Positions 42,187 to 50,894 of a stretch of DNA of 64,000 nt are shown here, in pieces. This DNA is from Natronolimnobius baerhuensis (GTDB lineage Archaea > Halobacteriota > Halobacteria > Halobacteriales > Natrialbaceae). The notes below the pieces were generated by a model. It was not told where the DNA came from. It saw nothing but the letters and a program-made list of their open reading frames with translations, and did not search any database. A program made the translations under genes and the position numbers. Each line of letters opens with the position of its first letter. The first letter of the stretch is position 1. Where the stretch lies: the NCBI RefSeq assembly GCF_002177135.1, contig NZ_MWPH01000004.1, forward strand, positions 248,001 through 312,000. The letters run 5' to 3'.

Positions 42187-42794
42187 TGACTGGAAATTTC
42201 CACCCAAGCGAACCGGATGACCGTGATGACTCGAGTGACGACCATTGGCTTTCGACGCTGCTGTCAGCCCTCGCCGCGCTCGATAGCGACGACAAGACGG
42301 GGCGGCGAACGACCGGACGTCGGCAGAACAACCGCTCGGTCATCGATTACGACATCTCGATGCGGTCGATTGATGATCTCGAGGAGGGAGGTCGCGACAC
42401 GGGTGCATCACCCGGAAAGCGGGGGCCGCACAGCGGGCGGTCACCAGCACACAGTGGAGTCGATTCCAGCGACTCGAGTCGGTCTCGAACCCGACGAACA
42501 ACCACGAGTGACCATCGCGTCACGAAGCGGGAGTACGACGACGAACTGCTCGTCACCGCCGATATCAACGGTATCGAGCCCGATGACGTGACGGTCGGCT
42601 TCGACGAGTCCATGCTGGTGATCGGCGTCTCCGGCCAGGAACTCGAGCGGATCGAGATTCCCTGGGCGGACGGGCAGCGGACATCCAACGCGACGATCAA
42701 AAACGGCGTGCTCACGGTGCAGATCGAACCGATATCCGGGGACGATGGCGCGACGGGAGGCGGAGACCCGCCGACGGAGGACAACGATGAGTGA
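42186..42794 (+). CDS. gvpH: Gas vesicle protein GvpH (Hsp20-like)
   Basis: A 202-residue protein. The N-terminal half is disordered and rich in Ser, Asp and Arg; the C-terminal half (about 110-185) is an alpha-crystallin-like domain (YDDELLVTADINGIEPDDVTV, IKNGVLTVQIEP). GvpH acts as a chaperone that helps the hydrophobic GvpA. It overlaps the downstream gene's start by 8 bases. Confidence 0.92.
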   Translation: MTGNFHPSEPDDRDDSSDDHWLSTLLSALAALDSDDKTGRRTTGRRQNNRSVIDYDISMRSIDDLEEGGRDTGASPGKRGPHSGRSPAHSGVDSSDSSRSRTRRTTTSDHRVTKREYDDELLVTADINGIEPDDVTVGFDESMLVIGVSGQELERIEIPWADGQRTSNATIKNGVLTVQIEPISGDDGATGGGDPPTEDNDE

Positions 42795-43683
42795 CCTCGA
42801 GATCGACGACCTCGATAGCGTTCTCGAGGACGGCGAGGAGGCACTGACCACGCTCGAAACCGCCCTCGGCGACGTTGACAGCCTCGACGAACTCGAGGAC
42901 AGCGCACTCGAGGACGTCGTCGGCGATGTCGAGACGCTCGCAACGCTCGCCTCGAGCATGGAGACGGTCCTCGAGACGATTGACCTGACGGAGGTGCCCG
43001 ATGCCATCGAGGCTGACGAGTTGCTCGAGGCGCTCGAGGTTGGCGAGATTCCGGCCGCGCTGGCGGACGAAGATACCGGCGCGACCGACGTCGTGGATTT
43101 TACGCAGGTGTTTCGGGCGATTGACCTGCTCAACGCCTGGGATGCGACGGATCTGGGCGACCTCTGGGAGGAGAAACGCGATCTCGAGGATGCAGTCGAC
43201 GACCTCGGCGATGGCGAGGACGGATTGGTCGGTGAGGCCGTCTCGTCGGTCACGGACGACGACGGTGACGGCGAGTTGCTCGATGACGTGGGGGACGGAG
43301 ACCTCCTCGACGATGCGGACATGACTGAGACGCTTGGCGACATCGACGTGATGGACGACCCCGAAGCCTACCAGGTCGCCATCCAGCAGGGCGCAATGGA
43401 GGGTATCGACGCCTTTCGGTCTGCCCTGCTCGAGACGCATGCGAAGTTTGACCGCCTCTATGAGTTCAACCGCGAGAAGATGCGCCGGCAGGATACGAGT
43501 ACGAACTCGCGGAATCCAACGGCGGTGTCGACGCTCCCGACCGAACGGGCAGCCGTCGGCAGCGGCGTCAAACACTCGACCGTGCCACAGGAGGTGCGCT
43601 ACTCGACTGCACCCACTCGAAAACGAATCTACGGGAGGCGATTCGAACAGGAGCGCAAGAAGCGGAGGGATGACAATGACTGA
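42787..43683 (+). CDS. Long acidic/coiled-coil protein in the gvpI position
   Basis: A 298-residue protein placed between gvpH and gvpJ, where haloarchaea have the short, basic GvpI. Residues about 1-175 are acidic helices rich in Leu, Glu and Asp (many LETAL-, VETLA-, LLEALE-type heptads). Residues about 205-250 are a more regular helical stretch. The last 60 residues are basic (PTRKRIYGRRFEQERKKRR) and resemble a GvpI-like tail. It may be a GvpI with a large added acidic domain, which could bind the basic tail of GvpN or structural subunits. The family is not recognised. It overlaps gvpH by 8 bases. Confidence 0.75.
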   Translation: MSDLEIDDLDSVLEDGEEALTTLETALGDVDSLDELEDSALEDVVGDVETLATLASSMETVLETIDLTEVPDAIEADELLEALEVGEIPAALADEDTGATDVVDFTQVFRAIDLLNAWDATDLGDLWEEKRDLEDAVDDLGDGEDGLVGEAVSSVTDDDGDGELLDDVGDGDLLDDADMTETLGDIDVMDDPEAYQVAIQQGAMEGIDAFRSALLETHAKFDRLYEFNREKMRRQDTSTNSRNPTAVSTLPTERAAVGSGVKHSTVPQEVRYSTAPTRKRIYGRRFEQERKKRRDDND

Positions 43684-43780
43684 GACAACGCGACACCAGA
43701 CAGCCAAACAGGTATTGCCCGCAGTGATCGACTCGGCACCGGATGCCGGTGCCTCCGGAGGTGAGGCCAATGGTCGATGA
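43676..43780 (+). CDS. 34-residue overlapping reading frame
   Basis: An ATG at 43676 overlaps the stop of the gvpI-like gene by 8 bases, and the frame ends at a TGA overlapping the start of gvpJ by 11 bases. The 34-residue peptide is polar with no recognisable motif. It could be a translational coupling device, a tiny gene, or chance. Low confidence. Confidence 0.3.
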   Translation: MTETTRHQTAKQVLPAVIDSAPDAGASGGEANGR

Positions 43781-44357
43781 GTTCCAGCCGAGCCGCCAGA
43801 AGGCGGATCTCGCAGAAGTCGTCGAAATGCTGCTCGACAAAGGGATCGTCATCAACGCGGATATCGCGGTCTCAATCGGCGACACGCAACTGCTTGGCGT
43901 CCAGTTGCGCGCCGCCATCGCCTCCTTCGAAACCGCAGCGAAGTACGGCCTCGAGTTCCCCGAAGGAACCGATATGCGCCGCGTCGCTGAAGCCGCGGGC
44001 GAGCCGGAACTGGCCGAAATGAGAGACGCGAGGCCGGTGGTTGATCCGACTCGAGGCGTCAACGTAACGCCCGAACCCGAAGCGGATGGTGACGAACAGC
44101 ACTCCGAAGGCGAAGACACCGGCGACGCCGAGAGCGAAAGCGACGCTGGCGACGACGAAGACGGGGGACTGCTCTCGGACGAATCCGGCGAGCGCGGAAC
44201 CGAGCACGTGAGCGCGCGCCCAGACCCGGACGAACCGACGAGTGGCGGGTTCGATCTGGTCAGCGGCGACGGCGGAATTGGCGAGTCCCTGACCGAGATC
44301 GGTGATGAATCGGACGACGACACCGACGGCGACGAGTCGGAGGGTGAGTCACAGTGA
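43770..44357 (+). CDS. gvpJ: Gas vesicle protein GvpJ with long acidic tail
   Basis: A 195-residue protein. Residues about 8-75 form the GvpA/J/M domain ([48 protein letters not shown]). The remaining 120 residues are acidic and disordered (Glu, Asp, Gly, Ser). GvpJ proteins in related species are about 110 residues, so the tail is unusually long. GvpJ is a minor wall or tip-seeding protein. Its stop overlaps the GTG start of gvpK by four bases. Confidence 0.92.
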   Translation: MVDEFQPSRQKADLAEVVEMLLDKGIVINADIAVSIGDTQLLGVQLRAAIASFETAAKYGLEFPEGTDMRRVAEAAGEPELAEMRDARPVVDPTRGVNVTPEPEADGDEQHSEGEDTGDAESESDAGDDEDGGLLSDESGERGTEHVSARPDPDEPTSGGFDLVSGDGGIGESLTEIGDESDDDTDGDESEGESQ

Positions 44358-44704
44358 CGCAGATCGACGTCGGCGACGGAGAGGACGCCCGCCAGGGACT
44401 CGTGACGCTCGTCGTCACCGTCGTCGAGATCCTGATCGAGGCCTTAGAGCGCGAGGCCGTCCGCCGCATGGAATCGGGCGATCTGGCGGACGAGGAAATC
44501 GAACGCCTCGGGGCCCAACTCGAGACCATCGAAGCCGAGATCGAACAGCTCAAAGACGACGAGGAAATCGACGAGAGCGTCGATGATCTCCGTGGCGACC
44601 TTGACGGACTCGTCGGTGACGCAATCGAACAACTGCAGGGCGATCCGACCACCATGCAACCCAGCCAGCCCGGCTACTCCGTCTTCGGAGGTGACGACCA
44701 GTGA
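44354..44704 (+). CDS. gvpK: Gas vesicle protein GvpK
   Basis: A 116-residue protein from a GTG start. The conserved helix [44 protein letters not shown] is the GvpK signature. The end is acidic and has no known motif. It is required for vesicle formation and probably acts in the early assembly complex. GTGA overlaps at both ends with gvpJ and gvpL point to tight coupling. Confidence 0.94.
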   Translation: MTQIDVGDGEDARQGLVTLVVTVVEILIEALEREAVRRMESGDLADEEIERLGAQLETIEAEIEQLKDDEEIDESVDDLRGDLDGLVGDAIEQLQGDPTTMQPSQPGYSVFGGDDQ

Positions 44705-45651
44705 GCTTCGACGAACAGACCGGCGAGGCTGCCGACGCCCTCGAGAACGCCGATCCGACGATTTCCGAAACCGACGGAGAGGTCCCCGAAATCGACGACG
44801 GGCGCTATCTGTACTGTCTCGTGCAGGTTCCGGACGAGGAGCCATCGCTCGAGGCAACCGGCGTCGACGGCGAATCCGTCTCCGTCGTCGTCGAGGACGG
44901 CATCGGCGCGGTCTGTCACGCCTGCGACGGCATCTACGATTCGGCGGATCTGGCCCAGGTTCGGCGCTGGCTCGTCCGCCATCAGACCGTCGTCGACGAC
45001 GCTGGCGAGGCGTTCGGCACGCCGATCCCCTTCCAGTTCGATACGATCTTGCGCGGCGACGACGAGCGCGTCCGCGAGTGGCTCCGACAGGAACGGGAGT
45101 TGCTCGAGCACGTCCTCTCGGAACTGGCCGGCCACTGGGAGTACCGCGTCGAAGTCGTCGAAACCGACCCCATCAGCGACGATGCCCTAATCGAGCGCGA
45201 CGAGCGACTGCGCGAACTCGAGGCGAAGATCGGCGACTCCGAGTCTGGAACCGCCTTCCTCCTCGAGAAGAAACGCAACCAGCGACTTGCCGAACTCCGG
45301 GCACACCGCCGGGAGTCATTGACTGCCGACCTCGAGACACGACTCGACGAGGTCGCACGCGAAGTTCACAGCCTCGAGCGGTCGCCGACGGCGACACTCG
45401 ATGACGATGCGGTTGCCAAAGATGCGAGCGACGGTGAGACGCTGTGTCGACTTACCCTGCTCGCTCACGAAGATGATCAGGGCGAGATTGGGGCTATTCT
45501 CGACGATGTCGCCTCAGCGGACGGTCTCGAGGTTCGCTTTACTGGCCCGTGGCCACCGTATACGTTTGCGCCGGAACTCGGCGGTGGGGACGAGAGCGAG
45601 ACGAACGAAGCGGGAGGGACCACTCACCAGCGAACGCAGCGAGAACCATGA
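44701..45651 (+). CDS. gvpL: Gas vesicle protein GvpL
   Basis: A 316-residue GvpF/L-family protein from a GTG start. The N-terminal acidic tail is followed by [12 protein letters not shown], then the conserved [14 protein letters not shown], a coiled coil ([21 protein letters not shown]), and the end [15 protein letters not shown]. GvpL is the larger GvpF paralogue, and it contacts many Gvp proteins in Halobacterium. It is followed by gvpM with a 4-base overlap. Confidence 0.94.
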   Translation: MSFDEQTGEAADALENADPTISETDGEVPEIDDGRYLYCLVQVPDEEPSLEATGVDGESVSVVVEDGIGAVCHACDGIYDSADLAQVRRWLVRHQTVVDDAGEAFGTPIPFQFDTILRGDDERVREWLRQERELLEHVLSELAGHWEYRVEVVETDPISDDALIERDERLRELEAKIGDSESGTAFLLEKKRNQRLAELRAHRRESLTADLETRLDEVAREVHSLERSPTATLDDDAVAKDASDGETLCRLTLLAHEDDQGEIGAILDDVASADGLEVRFTGPWPPYTFAPELGGGDESETNEAGGTTHQRTQREP

Positions 45652-45959
45652 AACCGCGCAAAGACGACGAGGCACTCGTCGATCTGCTCGACGTGGTGTT
45701 ACGCGATGGCGCGATTCTCCGGGCAGACGTGATCGTCTCGGTCGCAGATATCCCACTCGTTGGCGTCAAGCTCACCGCCGCGATTGCGGGAATGGAGACG
45801 ATGACGGAGTACGGCCTCTTCGAGCAGTGGGACCTCGAGCATAGACGCTCGGCGATTACCCGGCGTGGCAAACGAAATCCGAATCGCGAGGAAGCACTGG
45901 GAAGTATCAACTCGAGCAATCCAGGAACCAGACCAATTCCGCGTCGGAACCGAGAGTAG
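45648..45959 (+). CDS. gvpM: Gas vesicle protein GvpM
   Basis: A 103-residue GvpA/J/M protein. The core DEALVDLLDVVLRDGAILRADVIVSVADIPLVGVKLTAAIAGMETM is clear, with the C-terminal tail basic and Arg/Asn-rich. The start [10 protein letters not shown] overlaps gvpL by 4 bases. GvpM is a minor, aggregation-prone subunit kept soluble by GvpF/L/H. It ends the cluster. Confidence 0.93.
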   Translation: MKPRKDDEALVDLLDVVLRDGAILRADVIVSVADIPLVGVKLTAAIAGMETMTEYGLFEQWDLEHRRSAITRRGKRNPNREEALGSINSSNPGTRPIPRRNRE

Positions 45960-46071
45960 GCAAGACTCGAGGCGGTGTGGAACGAAATTCGGAACGAAAA
46001 CGAGCACAGGCTGATAAATTACGGCAGCAGACACAACCGGGTAGAGCCGAGCGACGGACTCTGGGGGCCGG

Positions 46072-46287
46072 TCACGCGAACTTCGGCCGTTCAGTCGTGC
46101 GCTCGACGTCGCCGGTGACGGTCTCTTCGTCGTGGTCCTCATCGTAGATGTACTGCCCAGTTGAGCCACAGAGGGTGCACTCGTAGGACTCAGAGATCTC
46201 GTTGATGTCTTCGCCATCTTCGAAGTAGACACGGCTCTGCGTGATCTGCAGGAACTGGGGCGTCTCGCAGTTAGTGCAGGTGATCAT
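46072..46287 (-). CDS. Small zinc-ribbon protein
   Basis: A 71-residue protein with two Cys pairs, CTNC near residue 4-7 and CTLCG near residue 37-41, the layout of a zinc ribbon. The rest is acidic and ends basic. Similar small zinc ribbons are conserved in Halobacteria without a known role. It sits after the gas vesicle cluster on the opposite strand. Confidence 0.8.
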   Translation of the reverse strand: MITCTNCETPQFLQITQSRVYFEDGEDINEISESYECTLCGSTGQYIYDEDHDEETVTGDVERTTERPKFA

Positions 46288-47077
46288 ATCTCAGCGGTCG
46301 GCTGCACCAGTTGTAGTTATCCGGCTTGTAACCGAAAGCCAGCCGCTCCTACGGCCAAATTACCGCATTCTCAGTCGGTCTCTCAGTCTGCGAATGGTAT
46401 GGTAACAAGACGCATACAGTAGTGTCTGCCAGCGGTCAGTAACACGTGCGTACTCGGCCGTCAACAGCGATTGCAGCGTTCATCACGCGGGTAGTAGGCA
46501 TCGAAAACTGTTCGATAACCACCACCAGAAAGCCGTTAGCACCTGCTTACTCGCAGTCTCTGAGCGGGCTGTCGCGAGGGATACTCTACCAACAAGTTGG
46601 TCGGCGAGAGCAACAACGCAGTCACCGCTCGCACTCGAGGACGGTCGCTCGAGTGCGCCCTCGAGTCCGTTCCGGGTGCAACGCAGTCGACGTCTGTCAG
46701 ATGTGGTTCTCGAGGCCAGCAGCGGACGGGGTTGTCGTATATTCGGGCTATACAGCCGATATTCGGTTCCTGTGTGCAGTTTGGACTCGCTACGGTTGCT
46801 CAACTCGATCCATAACAAAGATGCACCCGGTCCTGAGACTACATGCGGGGTTTTCCCCGTCGGGTACGCGCTTTGCCAGCGACTGTGCTGACCAGCCGAT
46901 TGCGTGGTTCGTGCCCGGTTGCTCGACTGTGGACTCGCCCCCGCGTCGAGTCACTACGGACTGCTGTACCGGATCCCCGGTGATCGCCGAACCTGGCGTT
47001 GACCGGAGATTGACGACAGGAGGCCGTAACGCTCATGTCTCTCATCGGGCGGCACTCCCCCGCCCCGCCCGGTTCCG
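46288..47077. other. 790-base region without a clear gene
   Basis: Several open frames cross this region on both strands, but none shows a clear codon pattern, acidic haloarchaeal composition or a recognisable motif. Predicted products are Arg/Ser-rich, which is typical of wrong frames. It may be the promoter space of the two flanking minus-strand genes, a decayed gene, or an RNA gene. I tried the RNase P and SRP RNA cores without success. Confidence 0.5.
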
Positions 47078-47641
47078 TTATGCTCCACGCAGTCGCCAGA
47101 GTGCGCGGTACAGCGTCCACATCTCACACTCGAGGCGCTGACAGAGATCTCGACAGCACGCGAGATAGCGCTCGTAGTCGGCCGGTGTCGGTGGATTGGG
47201 ATAGTCACCGGCCAACTCGCCAGCCGCGACGAGTGCCTGCCACTCGCGCTCGCCCACCACGATGTATCGCTCCGGCTCGAGGACAAACAGAAACGCCGAG
47301 GCAACCGGCACGTCGACACCCTTGAGAGCCGTCAGTCGCTCGAGTCGCGCGCCAACGTTTGCTGGTTCGGTGGCGATGACTGCCTCGAGTGCTGCCTGAA
47401 CGCTCTCGAAGTCGTTCCGCCTGAATGCTGCCTCGGCCGCTCTGCGTTCGGTGTGCGCCACGTCGCCGAGCGACCGGCGATAGTACCACCTGACGATCCA
47501 CTCGAGGTCGCGCCAGCCGTACGTGCCTGACTCGAGTGCGGCTGGGAGCGTCTCGAGTTGTTCCTGTTCGACCGGATACAGTGGCTCGTGCTCGCGGTAG
47601 TCGGCTGCCGTTGCCCTGACAGTCGAGGCCGTCAACGCCAT
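47078..47641 (-). CDS. Conserved hypothetical protein
   Basis: A 187-residue helical, soluble protein. Notable segments are YGWRDLEWIVRWYYRRSLG, AAFRRNDFESVQAALEAVIA, and GVDVPVASAFLFVLEPERYIVVGEREWQAL. The last resembles small-molecule or nucleotide-dependent helix-hairpin proteins but matches no family I know. The start MALTASTV is preferred over one 17 codons upstream. It is divergent from the 39-residue membrane peptide gene. Confidence 0.7.
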   Translation of the reverse strand: MALTASTVRATAADYREHEPLYPVEQEQLETLPAALESGTYGWRDLEWIVRWYYRRSLGDVAHTERRAAEAAFRRNDFESVQAALEAVIATEPANVGARLERLTALKGVDVPVASAFLFVLEPERYIVVGEREWQALVAAGELAGDYPNPPTPADYERYLACCRDLCQRLECEMWTLYRALWRLRGA

Positions 47642-47763
47642 GGGCGAACGCACGACGGCCCCAGTCGTAGTCGTTACGCAGACCAGAATCAATCGCCAGC
47701 CGATTCTCGCCCATCGGGAATCGGCTTGACCGTTAGTAGCATCGCACCCCTGCTCACACAGTG

Positions 47764-47883
47764 ATGGAACTGAGCGAATTCCTCGACGGGGAGGAACTGA
47801 CTGGACAGCACGCTGCGATCATCTTTAGCGTCTGGATTTGCCTCGTGCTAACCGGCGCGTTCGTGTTGACGTTCGTCGTCTGA
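47764..47883 (+). CDS. 39-residue single-pass membrane peptide
   Basis: A short frame starting MELSEFLDGEEL, followed by a hydrophobic helix (residues 17-38) that ends the protein. It has proper acidic-then-hydrophobic composition and a stop right after the helix. It lies about 180 bases before the formate dehydrogenase gene and could be a small membrane anchor or subunit; this is inference. Confidence 0.5.
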   Translation: MELSEFLDGEELTGQHAAIIFSVWICLVLTGAFVLTFVV

Positions 47884-48065
47884 TTTTCGCCGTCTGAGTT
47901 GCGCCGGCAATGGGAGCACAGTAGAGTGTCACTCGAGGGCGCCGACGAGCGCCGACAGACTGCCAATAGCTGGTTATCGAAACTCACAGTGTGTGGGAGA
48001 AACACTCATGCACGTTGGCGTCGACATCCGTCCTGACACGAGAGCGGTCGATCTCGGAGGTACCC

Positions 48066-50213
48066 ATGTCAGGAGATACGCACGAGCCGGTCAAGACGAT
48101 CTGTCCGTACTGTGGCGTCGGCTGCGGGATTCAGGTCCAACAGGGCGACGGACCCGGTGACGTCCAGTTCATGCCGTGGGGTGGTGCCCCGGTCAACCAA
48201 GGTCGAATCTGCATCAAAGGCGGGGCCGCGACGGAGGTCGTCGACCACGAAGACCGACTCACCGACCCACTCATTAGAGACGACAGCGGCGAGTTCCGCG
48301 AGGCCACTTGGGAGGAGTGTTACGAGTTCGTTGTCGACGAACTCGAGCGTATTCACGAGTCCTACGGCCCGGACTCGATGGGCTTTTTCGGCTCCTCGAA
48401 GACCATGAACGAGGAGAACTACCTCCTCCAGAAACTCGCCCGACGCTACGGCACGAACAACGTCGATAACTGCACGCGGATGTGCCATGCCTCGACAGTC
48501 TGGGCGCTGCGGACGAGCCTCGGCGCGGGGGCGATGACCAACAGCATGACAGACCTCCGCGAGGAGTGCGACCTGTTCTGGATTCAAGGGGCAAATCCCG
48601 GCGAACAACACCCCATCGCGAACAGCCAGTACTTCCGGCAAGCAGTGCTCGAGGGTGCGACAGTCATCCAAATCGACCCCCACGCGAACAAGACCACGCG
48701 ATCCTTCCAGATCGACGACACGGAGCGCCACCAGCATCTCCAGTTGAATCCAGGCACTGACATCCCACTGCTCACTATCGTCCTGCAGACCATCCTCGAG
48801 CACCACGAGGCCAATCCCGAAGACGGCTGGATCGACGAGGCGTTCGTCGAAGCCCGCACTGAGGGGTTCGAAGACCTCAAAGAGACGCTCGCAGACGTCG
48901 ACAAGGAAGCCGCTGCCGAGGAGTGTGGCCTTCCGCTCGAGAAGATCGAACTCGCCGCCGAAAAGTACGCAAGCGCGGACAACGCGGCCATCTTCACCGG
49001 CATGGGAATGAGCCAGCACGCCTGCGGCGTCGACAACGTCCAAAACGAGATTAATCTGGCGCTGATCACAGGGAACCTCGGCCGTCCTGGCACGGGGGTC
49101 AACCCGCTTCGCGGCCAGAACAACGTCCAGGGAACCTGCGACGTCGGCGCAATGCCGAACGTCCTGCCGGGCTACCAACTCGTCGATGACGACGAGGCCC
49201 GCACTCGAGTCGAAAACGTCTGGGGATTCGAGATTCCGGACGAACCGGGCCTGACGAACGTCGAAATCTCACATCAGTTCGGTAATGCGGTCCGCGGGCT
49301 GTACGTCATGGGAGAAAATCCCGTGATGAGCGAACCGGACGCCACCAGCGTCATCGAGCGGATTCAGGACCTCGAGTTCATGGTCGTCCAGGATATCTTC
49401 ATGACTGAAACCGCCGAATACGCCGACGTCGTGTTGCCCGCAACCACCTGGGCCGAGCGCGACGGCACCGTCACCAACACCGACCGGCGTGTCCAGCGTA
49501 TGCGCGGTGTCGACAAGGTTCACGAGAACACGAAACACGACCTCGAGATTCTCTCGACAGTAGGAATGCGACTGTTCGACGACGGCGCGAAGCACTTCGA
49601 CTTCGACGACCCCGAAGCCGTCTTCGAGGAACTCCGGCAGGTCTGTCCGAGCTATCACGGCATGAGCTACGACCGCCTCGGCGAAGACGGTATCCAGTGG
49701 CCCTGCTATGAACCCGGCGACGAAGGCGATCCGTTCCTCTACGAACACGAGTTCGACACCGAGAGCGGGAAGGGCCACATCGAGGGCATCAGCCACACCC
49801 CACCCGCAGAAACGCCCGACGACGAGTACCCACTGATTCTGACGACGGCGCGACTCGAGGAACACTACAATACGGGGACGATGAGTCGGCGCTCGCCGAC
49901 GCTTAATCGCCAGACACCCGAGAACTTTGTTGACGTCCACCCGAACGACGCCGAGCGATACGGGATCGAAGACGGCGACGAGGTCGTCCTCACATCGCGT
50001 CGTGGCGAAATTACTGTCGAGGCACAGGTCACCGACGACATCAAAGAGGGCGTCGTCTGGACGACTCCTCACTTCGCGGCGGCCTCAGCGAACGTCCTGA
50101 CAAATGACGTGCTCGACGAACGGGCGAAAATCCCCGAATACAAAGCTGCAGCGGCGGATATCGAGGTCGGAATTACGCGGGCAGACTCACCGATGGAGTC
50201 TGCCGGAGAGTAG
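48066..50213 (+). CDS. fdhA: Formate dehydrogenase-like molybdopterin oxidoreductase, alpha subunit
   Basis: A 715-residue molybdoenzyme. The N terminus has the 4Fe-4S motif CPYCGVGC followed by GRICIKGG. The active-site region reads NNVDNCTRMCHAST, in which the Cys in RMCHA sits where the Mo ligand (Cys or Sec) is expected. Molybdopterin-binding segments follow: QGANPGEQHPI, GMGMSQHACG, NLGRPGTGVNPLRGQNNVQG, and the C-terminal domain starting near EYPLILTTARLEEHYNTGTM. It oxidises formate or reduces CO2 with an unknown partner. The start MSGDTHEPVKTICPYC is clear. No beta or gamma subunit gene is adjacent. Confidence 0.9.
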   Translation: MSGDTHEPVKTICPYCGVGCGIQVQQGDGPGDVQFMPWGGAPVNQGRICIKGGAATEVVDHEDRLTDPLIRDDSGEFREATWEECYEFVVDELERIHESYGPDSMGFFGSSKTMNEENYLLQKLARRYGTNNVDNCTRMCHASTVWALRTSLGAGAMTNSMTDLREECDLFWIQGANPGEQHPIANSQYFRQAVLEGATVIQIDPHANKTTRSFQIDDTERHQHLQLNPGTDIPLLTIVLQTILEHHEANPEDGWIDEAFVEARTEGFEDLKETLADVDKEAAAEECGLPLEKIELAAEKYASADNAAIFTGMGMSQHACGVDNVQNEINLALITGNLGRPGTGVNPLRGQNNVQGTCDVGAMPNVLPGYQLVDDDEARTRVENVWGFEIPDEPGLTNVEISHQFGNAVRGLYVMGENPVMSEPDATSVIERIQDLEFMVVQDIFMTETAEYADVVLPATTWAERDGTVTNTDRRVQRMRGVDKVHENTKHDLEILSTVGMRLFDDGAKHFDFDDPEAVFEELRQVCPSYHGMSYDRLGEDGIQWPCYEPGDEGDPFLYEHEFDTESGKGHIEGISHTPPAETPDDEYPLILTTARLEEHYNTGTMSRRSPTLNRQTPENFVDVHPNDAERYGIEDGDEVVLTSRRGEITVEAQVTDDIKEGVVWTTPHFAAASANVLTNDVLDERAKIPEYKAAAADIEVGITRADSPMESAGE

Positions 50214-50312
50214 CAGCGTCGCTACTCGAGTGCTGATTAAATGAAGAAGTGGTTGCGTAAGTCGCCTTACGGCGATCCTACGAAACCGTAGTTGTACGCG
50301 TTGAAACCGGAG

Positions 50313-50507
50313 TTATACGCGTTCGACGTTGGTCGCGCGGGGACCCTTGGGGGCCTGCTCGATGTCGAATTCGATCTCGGTACCTTCCGTGAGGTCCTCA
50401 CCGCCAACGTCTTCCATGTGGAAGAAGACGTCCTCGTCTGCGTCGTCAGTATCGATGAAACCGTAGCCGCCTGTGTCGTTGAAGAAATCAACCTTACCGT
50501 TTGCCAT
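50313..50507 (-). CDS. cspA: Cold-shock domain protein CspA
   Basis: A 64-residue cold-shock protein that binds single-stranded nucleic acid. RNP1 is GGYGFID and RNP2 is DVFFHM; the end TEIEFDIEQAPKGPRATNVERV is normal. The ATG at 50507 gives the family's usual length. A long AT-rich leader lies upstream, with a TATA-like box at 50551-50562. In other organisms the leader mRNA of cold-shock genes folds to regulate translation; here this is possible. Confidence 0.95.
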   Translation of the reverse strand: MANGKVDFFNDTGGYGFIDTDDADEDVFFHMEDVGGEDLTEGTEIEFDIEQAPKGPRATNVERV

Positions 50508-50894
50508 TGCAATTACACCGAATCGCGCCTGACGGATAAGGGTTCCCATTTGTATTTTAATCTCGTCCGTTTGAAAACGATTGTTTTCCAAACAGACTCT
50601 CTTATAGAGATTTGGCCACAATATTTGGTGTTTTTGATGAAACAGTGCCCAAACTAGCACATGGACAAGCTACTTCTGGTGAACCCACAGTTCCGCCTCG
50701 AGTCGATGAGAGGCTCCTCGAGTGCGATGTCAGACTGAAACCGAGGTCGCATGCGCCAGCCCACCACGGGGGGTACGTCGCGTTTGTAAGTCGCGGCCGG
50801 AGCACAGCACTCGGTGGTTGAACCGACCTGCGCAGAGACAGACCAGACGCTCATCGGTCAGTATCGCTAAAAAAGACGGCGTGAGCGGACGGTG
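50508..50894. other. 387-base region between cspA and tfb
   Basis: A minus-strand ATTAAAATACA box at 50551-50562 is a likely TATA element for cspA, giving a leader of about 20 bases. The AT-rich part near 50570-50640 is unlike the rest of the window. No gene is supported, although short open frames exist. Confidence 0.5.

Noticed and set aside
42712-43770. 352-codon minus-strand frame
   Set aside because: It is antisense to the gvpI-position gene; composition is not haloarchaeal.
46288-47077. RNase P or SRP RNA gene
   Set aside because: Their conserved core sequences were not recognised on either strand.
46446-47141. 231-codon plus-strand frame in the gene-poor region
   Set aside because: The product is Arg/Ser-rich and basic, with no motif and no haloarchaeal acidic bias.
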